Source: Methanosarcinaceae archaeon UBA470 (GTDB lineage: Archaea; Halobacteriota; Methanosarcinia; Methanosarcinales; Methanosarcinaceae). From it: a DNA stretch of 23,832 nt. Position numbers and translations under genes: made by a program. Positions 14,120-22,188 of this stretch are shown here, piece by piece (within the stretch, counting starts at the first letter, position 1; each line of letters starts with the position of its first letter). Under the pieces are notes generated by a model, which was not told the origin of the DNA, made no database searches, and saw nothing but the letters and a program-made list of their open reading frames with translations. The DNA lies in contig DAKU01000123.1 in the NCBI GenBank assembly GCA_002508425.1, positions 11,690-35,521 on the forward strand, written 5' to 3'.

Positions 14120-15283
14120 ATGAAGTCTTATGCTAAGGGCATGTTGTCCTGCAATGTAATAGATATGCCTCCTTTTCATGTAATGGAAATATTGGAGAGA
14201 GCACAGGAACTGGAGAAAGCCGGGAGGGAAATCATACATCTGGAAATAGGTGAACCTGATTTCACCACAGCACCACATATATGTGAGGCAGCTTCTGCTG
14301 CAATTTTTGCAGGCGAGACTAAATACACTCACAGCCAAGGGATACCACAACTGCGCGAGGCTATTGCCGACAATTATAACCGAAAATTCGGACTTGATAT
14401 TGAACCTGGGCAGATCATCGTGACCTCTGGGACCAGTCCTGGTCTTTTATTGCTCTTCATAGCCTTGCTGGAGCAAGGGGATGAGGTCATCATGTCAAAC
14501 CCCCATTATGCATGCTATCCTAACTTTGTGCGTGCTATGCAGGCTAAACCTCATTTCATTTATACAAAAGAAGAGAACGGATTTGTATTAGAACCACAGG
14601 AAGTTCACAAGGCCATCAATCCCAAAACAAAAGGAATACTCATCAATTCCCCATGCAATCCCACAGGACAAGTAATGACTGCAAAGCAGCTAATGGAATT
14701 GGCAGAGATTGCAGGAGAAGTGCCAATCATATCTGATGAGATATATCAGGGACTAGTCTATGATGGCGAAGATCATACTATCCTTGAATATACTGATAAT
14801 GCTTTTGTGCTCAACGGTTTTTCTAAACTGTACGCGATGACTGGTTGGAGGTTAGGGTATTTGATCGTACCAAAACAGTATGTGCGCACATTGCAGAAGG
14901 TTCAGCAGAACTTCTTTATATCTACCAATGCCTTTGTTCAACATGCGGGTGTTGCTGCGCTTACTGGTCCTCAGGATCATGTGCATGAAATGGTCAGGAC
15001 TTATGATAAACGTAGGCGTTACATGTTTAAAAGGATCAAAGATTTAGGGATGCATGTAAGAGCACCACCTATGGGTGCTTACTATATACTTGCAGATGCC
15101 AGGCAATATGGCTCCAGCTCACTGGAACTTAGCTGGAATATCTTGGAGGAAGCAGGAGTTGCTGTGACTCCAGGTATTGATTTTGGTGATGGGGTCGAAG
15201 GTTATCTACGTTTTTCGTATGCTAACAGTATCGAAAATATAACTGAGGGTATGGATCGGCTTGAAAAGTACCTTTATGGATAA
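14120..15283 (+). CDS. class I/II PLP aminotransferase, aspartate-aminotransferase-like
   Basis: A 387-residue fold-type I aminotransferase. Seen are IIHLEIGEPDF near residue 38, TSGTSPGLLLLF (cofactor phosphate region), NSPCNPTGQVM (Asn-Pro substrate loop), ISDEIYQGLVYDG (Asp to the pyridine nitrogen, Tyr to the ring), NGFSKLYAMTGWRLGY with the Schiff-base Lys in FSK, and a C-terminal LRFSYANS with the Arg that binds the alpha-carboxylate. It moves amino groups between an amino acid and 2-oxoglutarate; substrate range (aspartate, alanine, aromatic) cannot be read. No ribosome site precedes 14120. The family N-terminus would fit M8 (14141) equally well. It stands alone between the TM-repeat gene and the iron regulator. 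Confidence 0.85.
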   Translation: MKSYAKGMLSCNVIDMPPFHVMEILERAQELEKAGREIIHLEIGEPDFTTAPHICEAASAAIFAGETKYTHSQGIPQLREAIADNYNRKFGLDIEPGQIIVTSGTSPGLLLLFIALLEQGDEVIMSNPHYACYPNFVRAMQAKPHFIYTKEENGFVLEPQEVHKAINPKTKGILINSPCNPTGQVMTAKQLMELAEIAGEVPIISDEIYQGLVYDGEDHTILEYTDNAFVLNGFSKLYAMTGWRLGYLIVPKQYVRTLQKVQQNFFISTNAFVQHAGVAALTGPQDHVHEMVRTYDKRRRYMFKRIKDLGMHVRAPPMGAYYILADARQYGSSSLELSWNILEEAGVAVTPGIDFGDGVEGYLRFSYANSIENITEGMDRLEKYLYG

Positions 15284-15326
15284 GGTATCCTATCTTTTTT
15301 AGGGAGTATATAAGTAAATCGCTATA

Positions 15327-15370
15327 CTTAAATACTAATGTAACTCTCATTCCAAATGTTATTAGCTTAT
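15327..15370 (+). promoter_or_regulatory. promoter and candidate operator of the DtxR-family gene
   Basis: TATA-like CTTAAATAC (15327-15335) is followed 26 bases later by ATTAGCTTAT (15361-15370), one base different from the perfect palindrome ATTAGCTAAT found in front of feoA. A second TATA candidate, TATATAAG, lies at 15307-15314. The position of the palindrome at the presumed transcription start suggests self-repression. Confidence 0.45.
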
Positions 15371-15389
15371 CCAGGCAAGGTAATGTCCC

Positions 15390-15875
15390 ATGACCACTGA
15401 AAGAACTGAAGATTACTTGAAAGCTATCGAGAAAATCATCGAAAAAAAAGGATATGCTCAAGTGAAAGATATATCCCGGGAGTTAGATCTCAGTTCTCCT
15501 AGTGTGACCGGTATGTTCAAGAAACTTACTAAAATGGGCTACATCAATTATGAAAAGTATGGTGGAGTAACTCTTACTGCCGAAGGAGAGAAAATAGCGA
15601 AAAAAACTATGGAGAAGCATAGCACAATTCGTGATTTTTTGCTGATAATCGGTCTTGAAGAGGAAATTGCCAATCATGATGCATGCAGGATCGAACACAT
15701 ACTTACTCCACAAACCTTTGATCGATTCACAAAGTTTGTTGAATACATGAATTCTAGTGAAGAACTATCTCTGTGCCTTGACCATTTTAAGTACTTTTAT
15801 GATACGGGTGAAATCATCACTCCTTCTATCTATTTGCAATGTGAATGTCCGGTACATGGAAAGAAGCACGATTAG
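15390..15875 (+). CDS. DtxR/MntR-family metal-dependent repressor
   Basis: A 161-residue regulator. Residues 5-65 form the winged helix (VKDISRELDLSSPSVTGMFKKL as helix-turn-helix, then the wing YEKYGGVTLTAEG). Residues 66-140 form the dimer and metal-sensing domain: H77, C99, E102 and H103 line up one for one with B. subtilis MntR H77, E99, E102, H103, and D8 is also present. There is no SH3 third domain, as in MntR. Cys at 99 is the DtxR/IdeR-like residue and argues for iron rather than manganese. AAGG lies nine bases before the ATG. It sits directly before feoA-feoB and most likely represses them when iron is sufficient. The C-terminal CECPVHGKKH adds more possible metal ligands. Confidence 0.85.
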   Translation: MTTERTEDYLKAIEKIIEKKGYAQVKDISRELDLSSPSVTGMFKKLTKMGYINYEKYGGVTLTAEGEKIAKKTMEKHSTIRDFLLIIGLEEEIANHDACRIEHILTPQTFDRFTKFVEYMNSSEELSLCLDHFKYFYDTGEIITPSIYLQCECPVHGKKHD

Positions 15876-15960
15876 CTAGGTATTAAAATTGAAATGATCA
15901 GTATTCGTTCAATGCACGAAGCAGATTTTATTCTCAATGCTCTTTTGCATACTTAACTTA

Positions 15961-16028
15961 ATTAGCTAATCCGAAATTGCTATATATCTAAAATCATGTT
16001 TAATTCTTAAAGATAGCAGCTAGCTAAT
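15961..16028 (+). promoter_or_regulatory. feo promoter with two operator-like sites
   Basis: TATATAT (15981-15987) predicts transcription from about 16010. The perfect palindrome ATTAGCTAAT (15961-15970) lies just upstream of the TATA box, and CTAGCTAAT (16020-16028, inside the palindrome-like AGCTAGCT) lies just after the start. TAGCTAAT is thus repeated exactly, 58 bases apart, flanking the core promoter. These are likely sites for the metal regulator encoded next door. Confidence 0.5.
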
Positions 16029-16041
16029 AAAAGGGAAATAC

Positions 16042-16278
16042 ATGGTGGAAAACACGCTCAATAATCTTCAGCCGGGGGAAAAGGCAAGAATTGTCAAAGT
16101 ACTTGCTAAAGGCACTGTAAGAAGAAAGCTTATGGACATGGGTTTGGTCCCAGGTTCAGAGATTGAGGTAATACGGACTGCTCCTTTGGGCGATCCCATT
16201 GAATTTCGGATAAAAGGTTATAGTCTATCCATAAGAAAACAAGAAGCTGTGAACATTGTGGTAGACACAGTTGCATAA
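16042..16278 (+). CDS. feoA: FeoA, ferrous iron transport accessory protein
   Basis: A 78-residue SH3-like protein. LQPGEKARIVKVLAKG opens the barrel, and LMDMGLVPGSEIEVI with RIKGYSLSIRKQEA is the family signature. FeoA assists FeoB on the cytoplasmic side. The start is supported by AAGGGA about nine bases before the ATG. First structural gene behind the iron-regulated promoter; feoB follows after about 60 bases. Confidence 0.92.
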   Translation: MVENTLNNLQPGEKARIVKVLAKGTVRRKLMDMGLVPGSEIEVIRTAPLGDPIEFRIKGYSLSIRKQEAVNIVVDTVA

Positions 16279-16337
16279 TTACAGATCTTCTACCAAATTA
16301 TGTGAACTAATGTTTTTTCATATGTTTTTGTTTGTCA

Positions 16338-18347
16338 ATGTGCGCAGGGGAGATGAAAATAGAAAAAATAAGAGTAGCTCTCACAGGCAATCCCAATGTG
16401 GGTAAGACCACGCTTTTTAATGTGATTACCGGTTCCAGGCAACATGTAGGAAACTGGCCAGGGGTTACAGTTGAAAAGAAAAGTGGTTTTAAGCAGTACA
16501 AGGGATACGAGATAGAAGTCGTCGATCTTCCTGGCACTTATAGTCTTACAGCTTATTCTTTAGATGAGATCGTGGCAAGAGATTTCATTGTAGACGAAAG
16601 GCCAGATGTAGTGGTACAGATAGTGGATGCTACAAACATAGAAAGGAACTTGTATCTGACCACACAGCTCATGGAACTTGGTTCAAAAATGATCATTGCC
16701 CTCAACATGTATGACCTGGCAGAAGAAAGGGGAGACAAGTTGCATGTCACGAAAATGGAGAAGATCCTATCCATGCCTGTTGTCCTCACTATAGCAAGCA
16801 AAAACATAGGTATGTCTGAACTTCTCGATACTGTGATCACAGAAAAGCAAAAGGTGAAGCATCACGGCAGAGAGATAGGTTATGGTGATGAGATCGAATC
16901 CCGGATCATAGAGATTGAAAAGGTGCTTTCTCAGGACAAGGATCTTACCTCAAGGTATCCTCTGCGGTGGCTGGCAGTGAGATTGCTGGACGGTGATGAG
17001 AACATTTTGCGTAAGATCGCTGGAAGTTCAGTAGCTACCCAGATTAAAACTATCCTTACAAGTCTGGACATAGAAGAATATGAAGCTATGATGGCAGACA
17101 AAAGGTATGAGGTCATAAGTGCCGTGTTCCCTCAGATGTGCGAACGCTGCATGACGCGAATGACCACTTCAGATATGGTAGACAGGGTCATGACCAACAA
17201 GTATCTGGGAATTCCTATATTCCTTGCTCTTATGTGGGCTGCCTTTGAACTTACTTTTAGCTTTGCGACTCCATTTATGACAATAGTTGAAAGGATTTTC
17301 GTGTGGCTGGGTGAGATTTCAGCAGCTTACATACGTCCCGAGTGGCTTGCATCACTGGTAGGTGAAGGTATTATTGGAGGTGTGGGCTCAGTGTTCTCAT
17401 TCATACCCAACATTTTCATACTTTTCTTCCTGCTTTCTATGCTTGAGGATAGTGGATATCTTGCCAGAGCCGCTTTTATTGTAGACAGAGTCATGTATAA
17501 GATTGGATTGCAGGGAAAATCATTTATTCCGATGTTGCTTGGCTTTGGGTGTAACGTCCCTGCTATTATGGCTACTCGCAGCATAGAGGATAGGATGGAC
17601 CGCATGGCCACTATAATGGTGGTTCCTTTCATTTCCTGTGGGGCAAGATTACCTATATATATACTGTTTGCGGGCACGTTCTTTAGTGAGAATGCAGGAA
17701 CTGTTATCTTTTGCATTTACCTGTTGGGCATTCTTGTAGCAGTAGGTTCTGCAAAGTTACTGCGCACTACCGCTCTTAAAGGCCATCCTGCTCCTTTTAT
17801 TCTGGAACTCCCTCCCTATAGGATTCCAAATCTTAACACCAGTATACGTCATATGTGGGACAACGGTTCTATGTATATTCAAAAAGCGGGAACTATCATT
17901 CTGGGTGGTTCGGTAGTAATATGGCTTTTGGCGGCTTTGCCGTGGGGGGTTGAATATGGTAGTGAACAGACTTTTATAGGGTTGCTTGGGCATGCCATCC
18001 AGCCTTTAATGGAGCCACTTGGCTTCGACTGGAAACTTTCGGTATCCCTGCTATTTGGATTTGTAGCGAAGGAGATAGTTGTAGCATCTATGGGGGTTCT
18101 ATATGGGGTAGGCGATGACCAGATTGCTTTGACCGATAGCCTGCTTGCTGATCCACATTTATCTCAGCTGACAGCACTAAGCCTGATGGTTTTTAGTCTC
18201 CTGTATATGCCCTGCATAGCAGCAGTAGGAATTATAAAAAAAGAGACCGGATCCTGGAAATGGACTGCCTTCTCCGTGGCATATGGGTTGGCAGTTGCCT
18301 GGTTGCTGGCATTTGCAGTTTTCCATGGGGGAAAAATGTTCATATGA
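16338..18347 (+). CDS. feoB: FeoB, ferrous iron transporter
   Basis: A 669-residue Fe(II) transporter with an N-terminal G domain and a membrane channel. G-domain motifs are GNPNVGKT (17-24), DLPGTYSLTAYS (G3) and NMYD (G4). The Gate regions follow, with VGSVFSFIPNIF, GFGCNVPA and SCGARLPIYILFAG, which carry the Cys residues thought to line the pathway. Length is normal for the family and the frame is intact. Start options are 16338 and 16353; the AGGGGAG at 16346-16352 is too close to the second to settle it, and a TTG at 16332 is less likely. It is followed without a gap by a small membrane protein and a FeoC-like gene. Confidence 0.93.
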   Translation: MCAGEMKIEKIRVALTGNPNVGKTTLFNVITGSRQHVGNWPGVTVEKKSGFKQYKGYEIEVVDLPGTYSLTAYSLDEIVARDFIVDERPDVVVQIVDATNIERNLYLTTQLMELGSKMIIALNMYDLAEERGDKLHVTKMEKILSMPVVLTIASKNIGMSELLDTVITEKQKVKHHGREIGYGDEIESRIIEIEKVLSQDKDLTSRYPLRWLAVRLLDGDENILRKIAGSSVATQIKTILTSLDIEEYEAMMADKRYEVISAVFPQMCERCMTRMTTSDMVDRVMTNKYLGIPIFLALMWAAFELTFSFATPFMTIVERIFVWLGEISAAYIRPEWLASLVGEGIIGGVGSVFSFIPNIFILFFLLSMLEDSGYLARAAFIVDRVMYKIGLQGKSFIPMLLGFGCNVPAIMATRSIEDRMDRMATIMVVPFISCGARLPIYILFAGTFFSENAGTVIFCIYLLGILVAVGSAKLLRTTALKGHPAPFILELPPYRIPNLNTSIRHMWDNGSMYIQKAGTIILGGSVVIWLLAALPWGVEYGSEQTFIGLLGHAIQPLMEPLGFDWKLSVSLLFGFVAKEIVVASMGVLYGVGDDQIALTDSLLADPHLSQLTALSLMVFSLLYMPCIAAVGIIKKETGSWKWTAFSVAYGLAVAWLLAFAVFHGGKMFI

Positions 18348-18356
18348 GGGATGTAT

Positions 18357-18836
18357 ATGAAACATGATCCAGGAAAATTAAGAGAGAAAGTTTTGTTTTC
18401 AGTTGTTGCTGGCTTCTTGTATGTATTGGCAGGAAGCATTCAATTTGTATTGAGCATAGGTGCTATGTTTGATATCAACTCAGTAAATTCACTTGGAAAT
18501 TCTGCATTAGGATTTCTTTTTATTCCTTCTGATTTTATGGGCAGTTTGGTGCTTGTGCTTATCGGCAGCATCTTTTTTTATGGTTTGATGGAACTAAGAA
18601 ACGGGTTCAATGAAGGTATTGCTTATGTATATGTAGGCATAATAATTTCATTAATATTTGCAACAGTTTATATGCTTGTGCTGGCCGGCAACTGGATGGA
18701 ATCGTGTTTGCTGAATGATCCGGAAATTACTGGCTGGAGTTTCATTGATGATTTCAGGCCAGCCATATATCTTGGTATATTGTCATTATGTGGATATATT
18801 CTATGGAAAAAAGATTTCAGGAATATGAACAAATAA
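18357..18836 (+). CDS. small four-helix membrane protein in the feo operon
   Basis: A 159-residue protein with four hydrophobic segments (about residues 13-38, 58-76, 90-111 and 136-148) and a basic C-terminus (LWKKDFRNMNK). I do not recognise a named family. The start at 18357 is preferred over 18351 because GAGGG at 18346-18350, overlapping the feoB stop, is then six bases away. Its place between feoB and the feoC-like gene makes a role in iron uptake, for example as a FeoB partner, likely. Confidence 0.7.
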   Translation: MKHDPGKLREKVLFSVVAGFLYVLAGSIQFVLSIGAMFDINSVNSLGNSALGFLFIPSDFMGSLVLVLIGSIFFYGLMELRNGFNEGIAYVYVGIIISLIFATVYMLVLAGNWMESCLLNDPEITGWSFIDDFRPAIYLGILSLCGYILWKKDFRNMNK

Positions 18837-18850
18837 ATCAGGGATATTAT

Positions 18851-19111
18851 ATGATATCTGACATACTGAGGTATATGTTTGTAGAGAGGCTTTCACTAAA
18901 TGAGATGTCTCATAAGACGGGAATGTCTGTGGAACAATTAAAAGACCGTCTGCATATCATGGAACAGATGGGATACCTCAAAAAAACAGATTCAAATTTC
19001 TCTTTTAGCTGTAATTCATGTTCTTCCTGTAAGGCATGTAAGGCAAGTTATCTGGGCAGCGGGGAATATATGCTTACTGAAAAAGGATCTAGATTAATAA
19101 AGATGCAATGA
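18851..19111 (+). CDS. FeoC-like winged-helix protein with four-Cys cluster
   Basis: An 86-residue protein. A winged helix covers residues 1-48 (LSLNEMSHKTGMSVEQLKDRL as helix-turn-helix, then LHIMEQMGYLKKT). It is followed by C54-x2-C57-x2-C60-x2-C63 and a short strand ending LTEKGSRLIKMQ. This is the plan of FeoC, in which the cysteines bind an Fe-S cluster and the protein controls FeoB. A longer frame opens upstream at 18788, but the domain begins at 18851 and GGGAT lies six bases before it. Last gene of the feo unit; a GGTG-CAT-CACC hairpin at 19136-19146 with CCCCTTTT after it probably ends the transcript. Confidence 0.7.
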   Translation: MISDILRYMFVERLSLNEMSHKTGMSVEQLKDRLHIMEQMGYLKKTDSNFSFSCNSCSSCKACKASYLGSGEYMLTEKGSRLIKMQ

Positions 19112-19135
19112 TGCTTTCTCACTAAATTAATGTAT

Positions 19136-19152
19136 GGTGCATCACCCCCTTT
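19136..19152 (+). terminator. probable feo operon terminator
   Basis: GGTG-CAT-CACC forms a short stem followed by CCCCTTTTAA, 25 bases after the stop of the feoC-like gene. A second inverted repeat, CTACTG (19180-19185) with CAGTAG (19197-19202), follows. Confidence 0.35.
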
Positions 19153-19274
19153 TAATTAATAGTATATTAAATTATGCAGCTACTGGCTTTATTTAGCAGT
19201 AGTCTTAGGGCATCAGTGGCCTATTCCCCAGAGTAATGTATCTTAACGTTTTTTTGTAGTCTGTTAGGTAAAAG

Positions 19275-19283
19275 CATATATAG
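19275..19283 (+). promoter_or_regulatory. TATA box for the ramA-type gene
   Basis: CATATATAG predicts transcription from about 19306. The short leader contains GAGGAAT at 19320-19326, a ribosome site six bases before the ATG at 19332. Confidence 0.5.
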
Positions 19284-19331
19284 TTCTCAAATAAAGATAC
19301 ACCATTTACTACACGTATTCGAGGAATAAAG

Positions 19332-20948
19332 ATGAGACCAGGTGTTGCAGTAGATATAGGAACCAGTGGTATCCGTGCACAGAAGATTGATCTTGATACC
19401 GGAGAGATAAAAAAGACAGTCATTACGCTAAGAAACCCGCTTCCGGGTGCAAACATTATGGACCATATGGATTTTGCCATTACTTATGGACAGGATCTTG
19501 CGCATGGGCTTCATGTGAATGCTGTAAGGAAGATCATCGAGCAGCTTGGGATTAAACCAGAGGAACTTGAAAGAATAGCGATTTGCGGTAATCCTATTCA
19601 GTTGTCCATCTTCCAGGGAATACCCATTGACGATCTTGCATATGCTGGTGAAAGAAAAAAGGAAAAATTGAACATCAAGGAACAAAAAAGAGATGCGGTA
19701 ATTTTGAATTGTAGTGATGTTCCTGGCCTAGAGGTATATCCAAATGCTACCTTGAGGGTTCCACCAGCTATAAGGCATGAAATAGGTGCAGATGCTCTTG
19801 CTCTTATCATTATGTCTGGGTTCCTGGAAACCACAGATATTGCCATTGCTACTGATTATGGAACTAATGCCGAGATGGCACTCATTGTTAATGGTACCAT
19901 ATATACCGGCTCTGCTGCAGCAGGTCCTGCACTGGAAGGACAGCAGATCGCGCATGGAAAACTTGCATCTCCTTTCGTGATATCTGATGTAGAGTTTGAG
20001 AACGGCAATGTCAGGAACTATGTGCTTGATGAGGAAATGAATACTATAAAGGCAAAACTTGTGGACCCAAAGACCGGAGATGTCATTGAAGATCATCCAC
20101 TTAAAGCAAAGGGAATAACAGGAACTGGTGTGATCGCGGTCGTTGATGCCGGTATGAAGAATGGAATTATACAACTGCCTAAGATCAATACTCCTGATCA
20201 TATACTGCATTTGCAGGATAAAGTGAAGTTCTTTGAGAAAGATGTAGGTGAAGCAGGACTTGCCATGGGGGCTCTTCGTGCTGGTCATCTTGCTCTGTGC
20301 AAAGCTGCAGGTATCGAAGTAAGCGATATACGCAAAGCATACATGTCAGGTGCCGCAGGAACATATATGGATGCAGTCAAAGCTCATCACGTAGGTATGG
20401 TGCCATTCAATGTGGACGAGGTAATACAGATCGGTAACACTTCACTTCTAATTGCCAGGGAAATACTGATTTCAGAGGAAAGGCTCTGGGAACTACAGGC
20501 GATCGCAAAGAAGATCCTGAGCAATCATGTCATGTTCGCAACTGACCCTGCATTCAAGGAAGCTTATATCCAAGAAATATCTTACTGGACCGAAGGAATG
20601 CCTTTCAAGATGCTCCAGAAAATGCTCAAGAAGAAAGGTCTGCCTGTCATAGAAGAGGCTTCAAAGCAAGTAATAGTGGACAGGCGTGTGCAGAGGGATA
20701 TACCGGTATTGGGTGAGGAAGGCCTTGAAGTGTTGGACCAGGTGGGTACTTATCTTACTATGAAGGTGGACTGTCCTGAGTGCAAGAAGTGCATCCAGGT
20801 GTGTCCAACTGATGCCATTACTATAGACGATGATGGTTTTGTGATGATAAGGTCAGACCTGTGTGACGGTTCTAACTGCAAGAGATGTATCAGAGCATGT
20901 CCACCGGATAAATTCCAATGGAAGAATCTGAGAGTAATGGAGATCTAA
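19332..20948 (+). CDS. RamA-family reductive activator of methyltransferase corrinoid proteins
   Basis: A 538-residue protein that uses ATP to reduce the inactive Co(II) corrinoid of a methyltransferase protein back to Co(I). Length and motifs match RamA of Methanosarcina barkeri: VAVDIGTSGIRAQ (ATPase phosphate loop), NPLPGANIMDHMDFAI, ICGNPIQLS, HEIGADALAL, DYGTNAEMAL and GSAAAGPALEGQ. At the C-terminus are two [4Fe-4S] motifs, CPECKKCIQVCP and CDGSNCKRCIRACP. RamA itself serves methylamine corrinoid proteins; paralogues serve methanol and methyl sulfides. Since mtaC follows three kilobases on, a methanol-specific paralogue is likely, so I leave the symbol blank. Own promoter, and probably one transcript with the GTPase gene after it, 33 bases on. 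Confidence 0.9.
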   Translation: MRPGVAVDIGTSGIRAQKIDLDTGEIKKTVITLRNPLPGANIMDHMDFAITYGQDLAHGLHVNAVRKIIEQLGIKPEELERIAICGNPIQLSIFQGIPIDDLAYAGERKKEKLNIKEQKRDAVILNCSDVPGLEVYPNATLRVPPAIRHEIGADALALIIMSGFLETTDIAIATDYGTNAEMALIVNGTIYTGSAAAGPALEGQQIAHGKLASPFVISDVEFENGNVRNYVLDEEMNTIKAKLVDPKTGDVIEDHPLKAKGITGTGVIAVVDAGMKNGIIQLPKINTPDHILHLQDKVKFFEKDVGEAGLAMGALRAGHLALCKAAGIEVSDIRKAYMSGAAGTYMDAVKAHHVGMVPFNVDEVIQIGNTSLLIAREILISEERLWELQAIAKKILSNHVMFATDPAFKEAYIQEISYWTEGMPFKMLQKMLKKKGLPVIEEASKQVIVDRRVQRDIPVLGEEGLEVLDQVGTYLTMKVDCPECKKCIQVCPTDAITIDDDGFVMIRSDLCDGSNCKRCIRACPPDKFQWKNLRVMEI

Positions 20949-20981
20949 ATCTCCACTTTTCGTTTTATGGATGGTATCTAT

Positions 20982-22082
20982 ATGAAAGTTTTAGTTATTG
21001 GTGGGTTCCTGGGTAGTGGAAAAACATCGACTATTATACGGCTCGGTAAAGAACTGAGTGCTCAAGGGAACAAAGTTGCTGTTATTGTAAATGAGATCGG
21101 TGAGATCGGAATAGATGGGGATGTAATTTCCAAATACGGGCTGGATACCACTGAACTTACTAGTGGGTGCATCTGTTGCAGTCTTAAAGTGAACATGAAA
21201 AATACTATCGCATTGCTAATGAAGGATTTCCAGCCGGATATTTTGCTTATTGAACCCACCGGCATTGCTTTCCCTCAGGTGATCAAGAATGAGATAAATC
21301 TTATGGATCTAAAAGGTACGGTGGTTGCACCATTGGTCACACTTATTGATGGTAGCAGGTTCAAGCAGCTCATGAAGGAGGTCAAGCATTTTTCGATGCG
21401 TCAGATCATCGATGCAGATATCCTGGGGATCAATAAGGTTGACCTTATGGAACCACTTCAGATCTCCCTAGTTGAGGCTTCGGTGCAGCAGCTGAATCCA
21501 AAGGCCAGGGTTATCCAGCTTTCTGCAAAGCTGCAGGATGAGCATTGGTATAATTTTATCAGGTTGATATTAGAAGAAGATACAGCCGGAAAAATTGCTG
21601 GTAAGCTTCGAACAGTTAGTCCGGAATTACAGGCTATGGAAGGGGGGCAGGCCGGTGATGAGAGTATGGATTCCATAGAAGCTTCAGGGATCAGCAGTTA
21701 TGCCACAGAGTTCATTGTGGCCGGTGAGACCATAATCTCCGACGTTGCTCGGACTGTTGTGCAGAATACTATGGGAATGATCAAAGCCAGGGTACTGGAA
21801 CACAGTCCCGAGTTTGTGGGCCACATTAAGATGTTCCTGGAAAATGGTAGTGAGACCGTGAAAATGAACATTACGGCTCATTATGAGGAACCGATCATGG
21901 AACTCATAAGTTCAAAGACCGAGGTTCCCAGGTTCAAGATACTGTCTGCGGTTTCTAACATTGATAAAGAGACTTTGATAGATATAGTTGATTCCAGCGT
22001 TGTCGAAGCATTTGCATTAAAAGGCATAACTGTCCATAAAAAGGGAGGAAAGCACCAGCATCACGTTTCTTTAAGCTTGTAA
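20982..22082 (+). CDS. G3E-family (COG0523/CobW-like) GTPase, methylotrophy-associated
   Basis: A 366-residue P-loop GTPase of the COG0523 metal-chaperone group. Walker A is GGFLGSGKTS (7-16), the metal motif is C63-I-C65-C66 (SGCICCSL), EPTGIAFP is the switch region and INKVD the guanine motif. The second half is not a standard CobW_C domain and ends in a His-rich tail (KKGGKHQHH). These proteins deliver metal ions or support cobalamin enzymes. Placed right behind the ramA-type gene and before mtaCB, this one probably serves corrinoid protein maturation or zinc delivery to MtaB. ATG 20982 is preferred over 20967 because GGATGG then works as ribosome site and the Walker A spacing is normal. 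Confidence 0.8.
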   Translation: MKVLVIGGFLGSGKTSTIIRLGKELSAQGNKVAVIVNEIGEIGIDGDVISKYGLDTTELTSGCICCSLKVNMKNTIALLMKDFQPDILLIEPTGIAFPQVIKNEINLMDLKGTVVAPLVTLIDGSRFKQLMKEVKHFSMRQIIDADILGINKVDLMEPLQISLVEASVQQLNPKARVIQLSAKLQDEHWYNFIRLILEEDTAGKIAGKLRTVSPELQAMEGGQAGDESMDSIEASGISSYATEFIVAGETIISDVARTVVQNTMGMIKARVLEHSPEFVGHIKMFLENGSETVKMNITAHYEEPIMELISSKTEVPRFKILSAVSNIDKETLIDIVDSSVVEAFALKGITVHKKGGKHQHHVSLSL

Positions 22083-22087
22083 TTTTC

Positions 22088-22121
22088 AAGTGGGCATAAA
22101 TAAGCCCAACTTCTATTTTTT
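22088..22121 (+). terminator. terminator after the GTPase gene
   Basis: TGGGC (22091-22095) and GCCCA (22104-22108) form a 5-bp stem with flanking AAG/CTT complementarity, followed by ACTTCTATTTTTTG. It lies six bases after the stop codon. Confidence 0.6.
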
Positions 22122-22156
22122 GTTTAGTTTTAGGGCAGTAAACATTTCATATGTAT

Positions 22157-22188
22157 AAACGCGTGGGTCCATTCGGTGCGTTTTTTTT
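22157..22188 (+). terminator. second terminator-like hairpin
   Basis: AAACGC (22157-22162) pairs with GCGTTT (22178-22183) and runs into eight T residues. This second, stronger-looking terminator is only 36 bases behind the first, so read-through into the mtaCB promoter region is well blocked. Confidence 0.55.
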
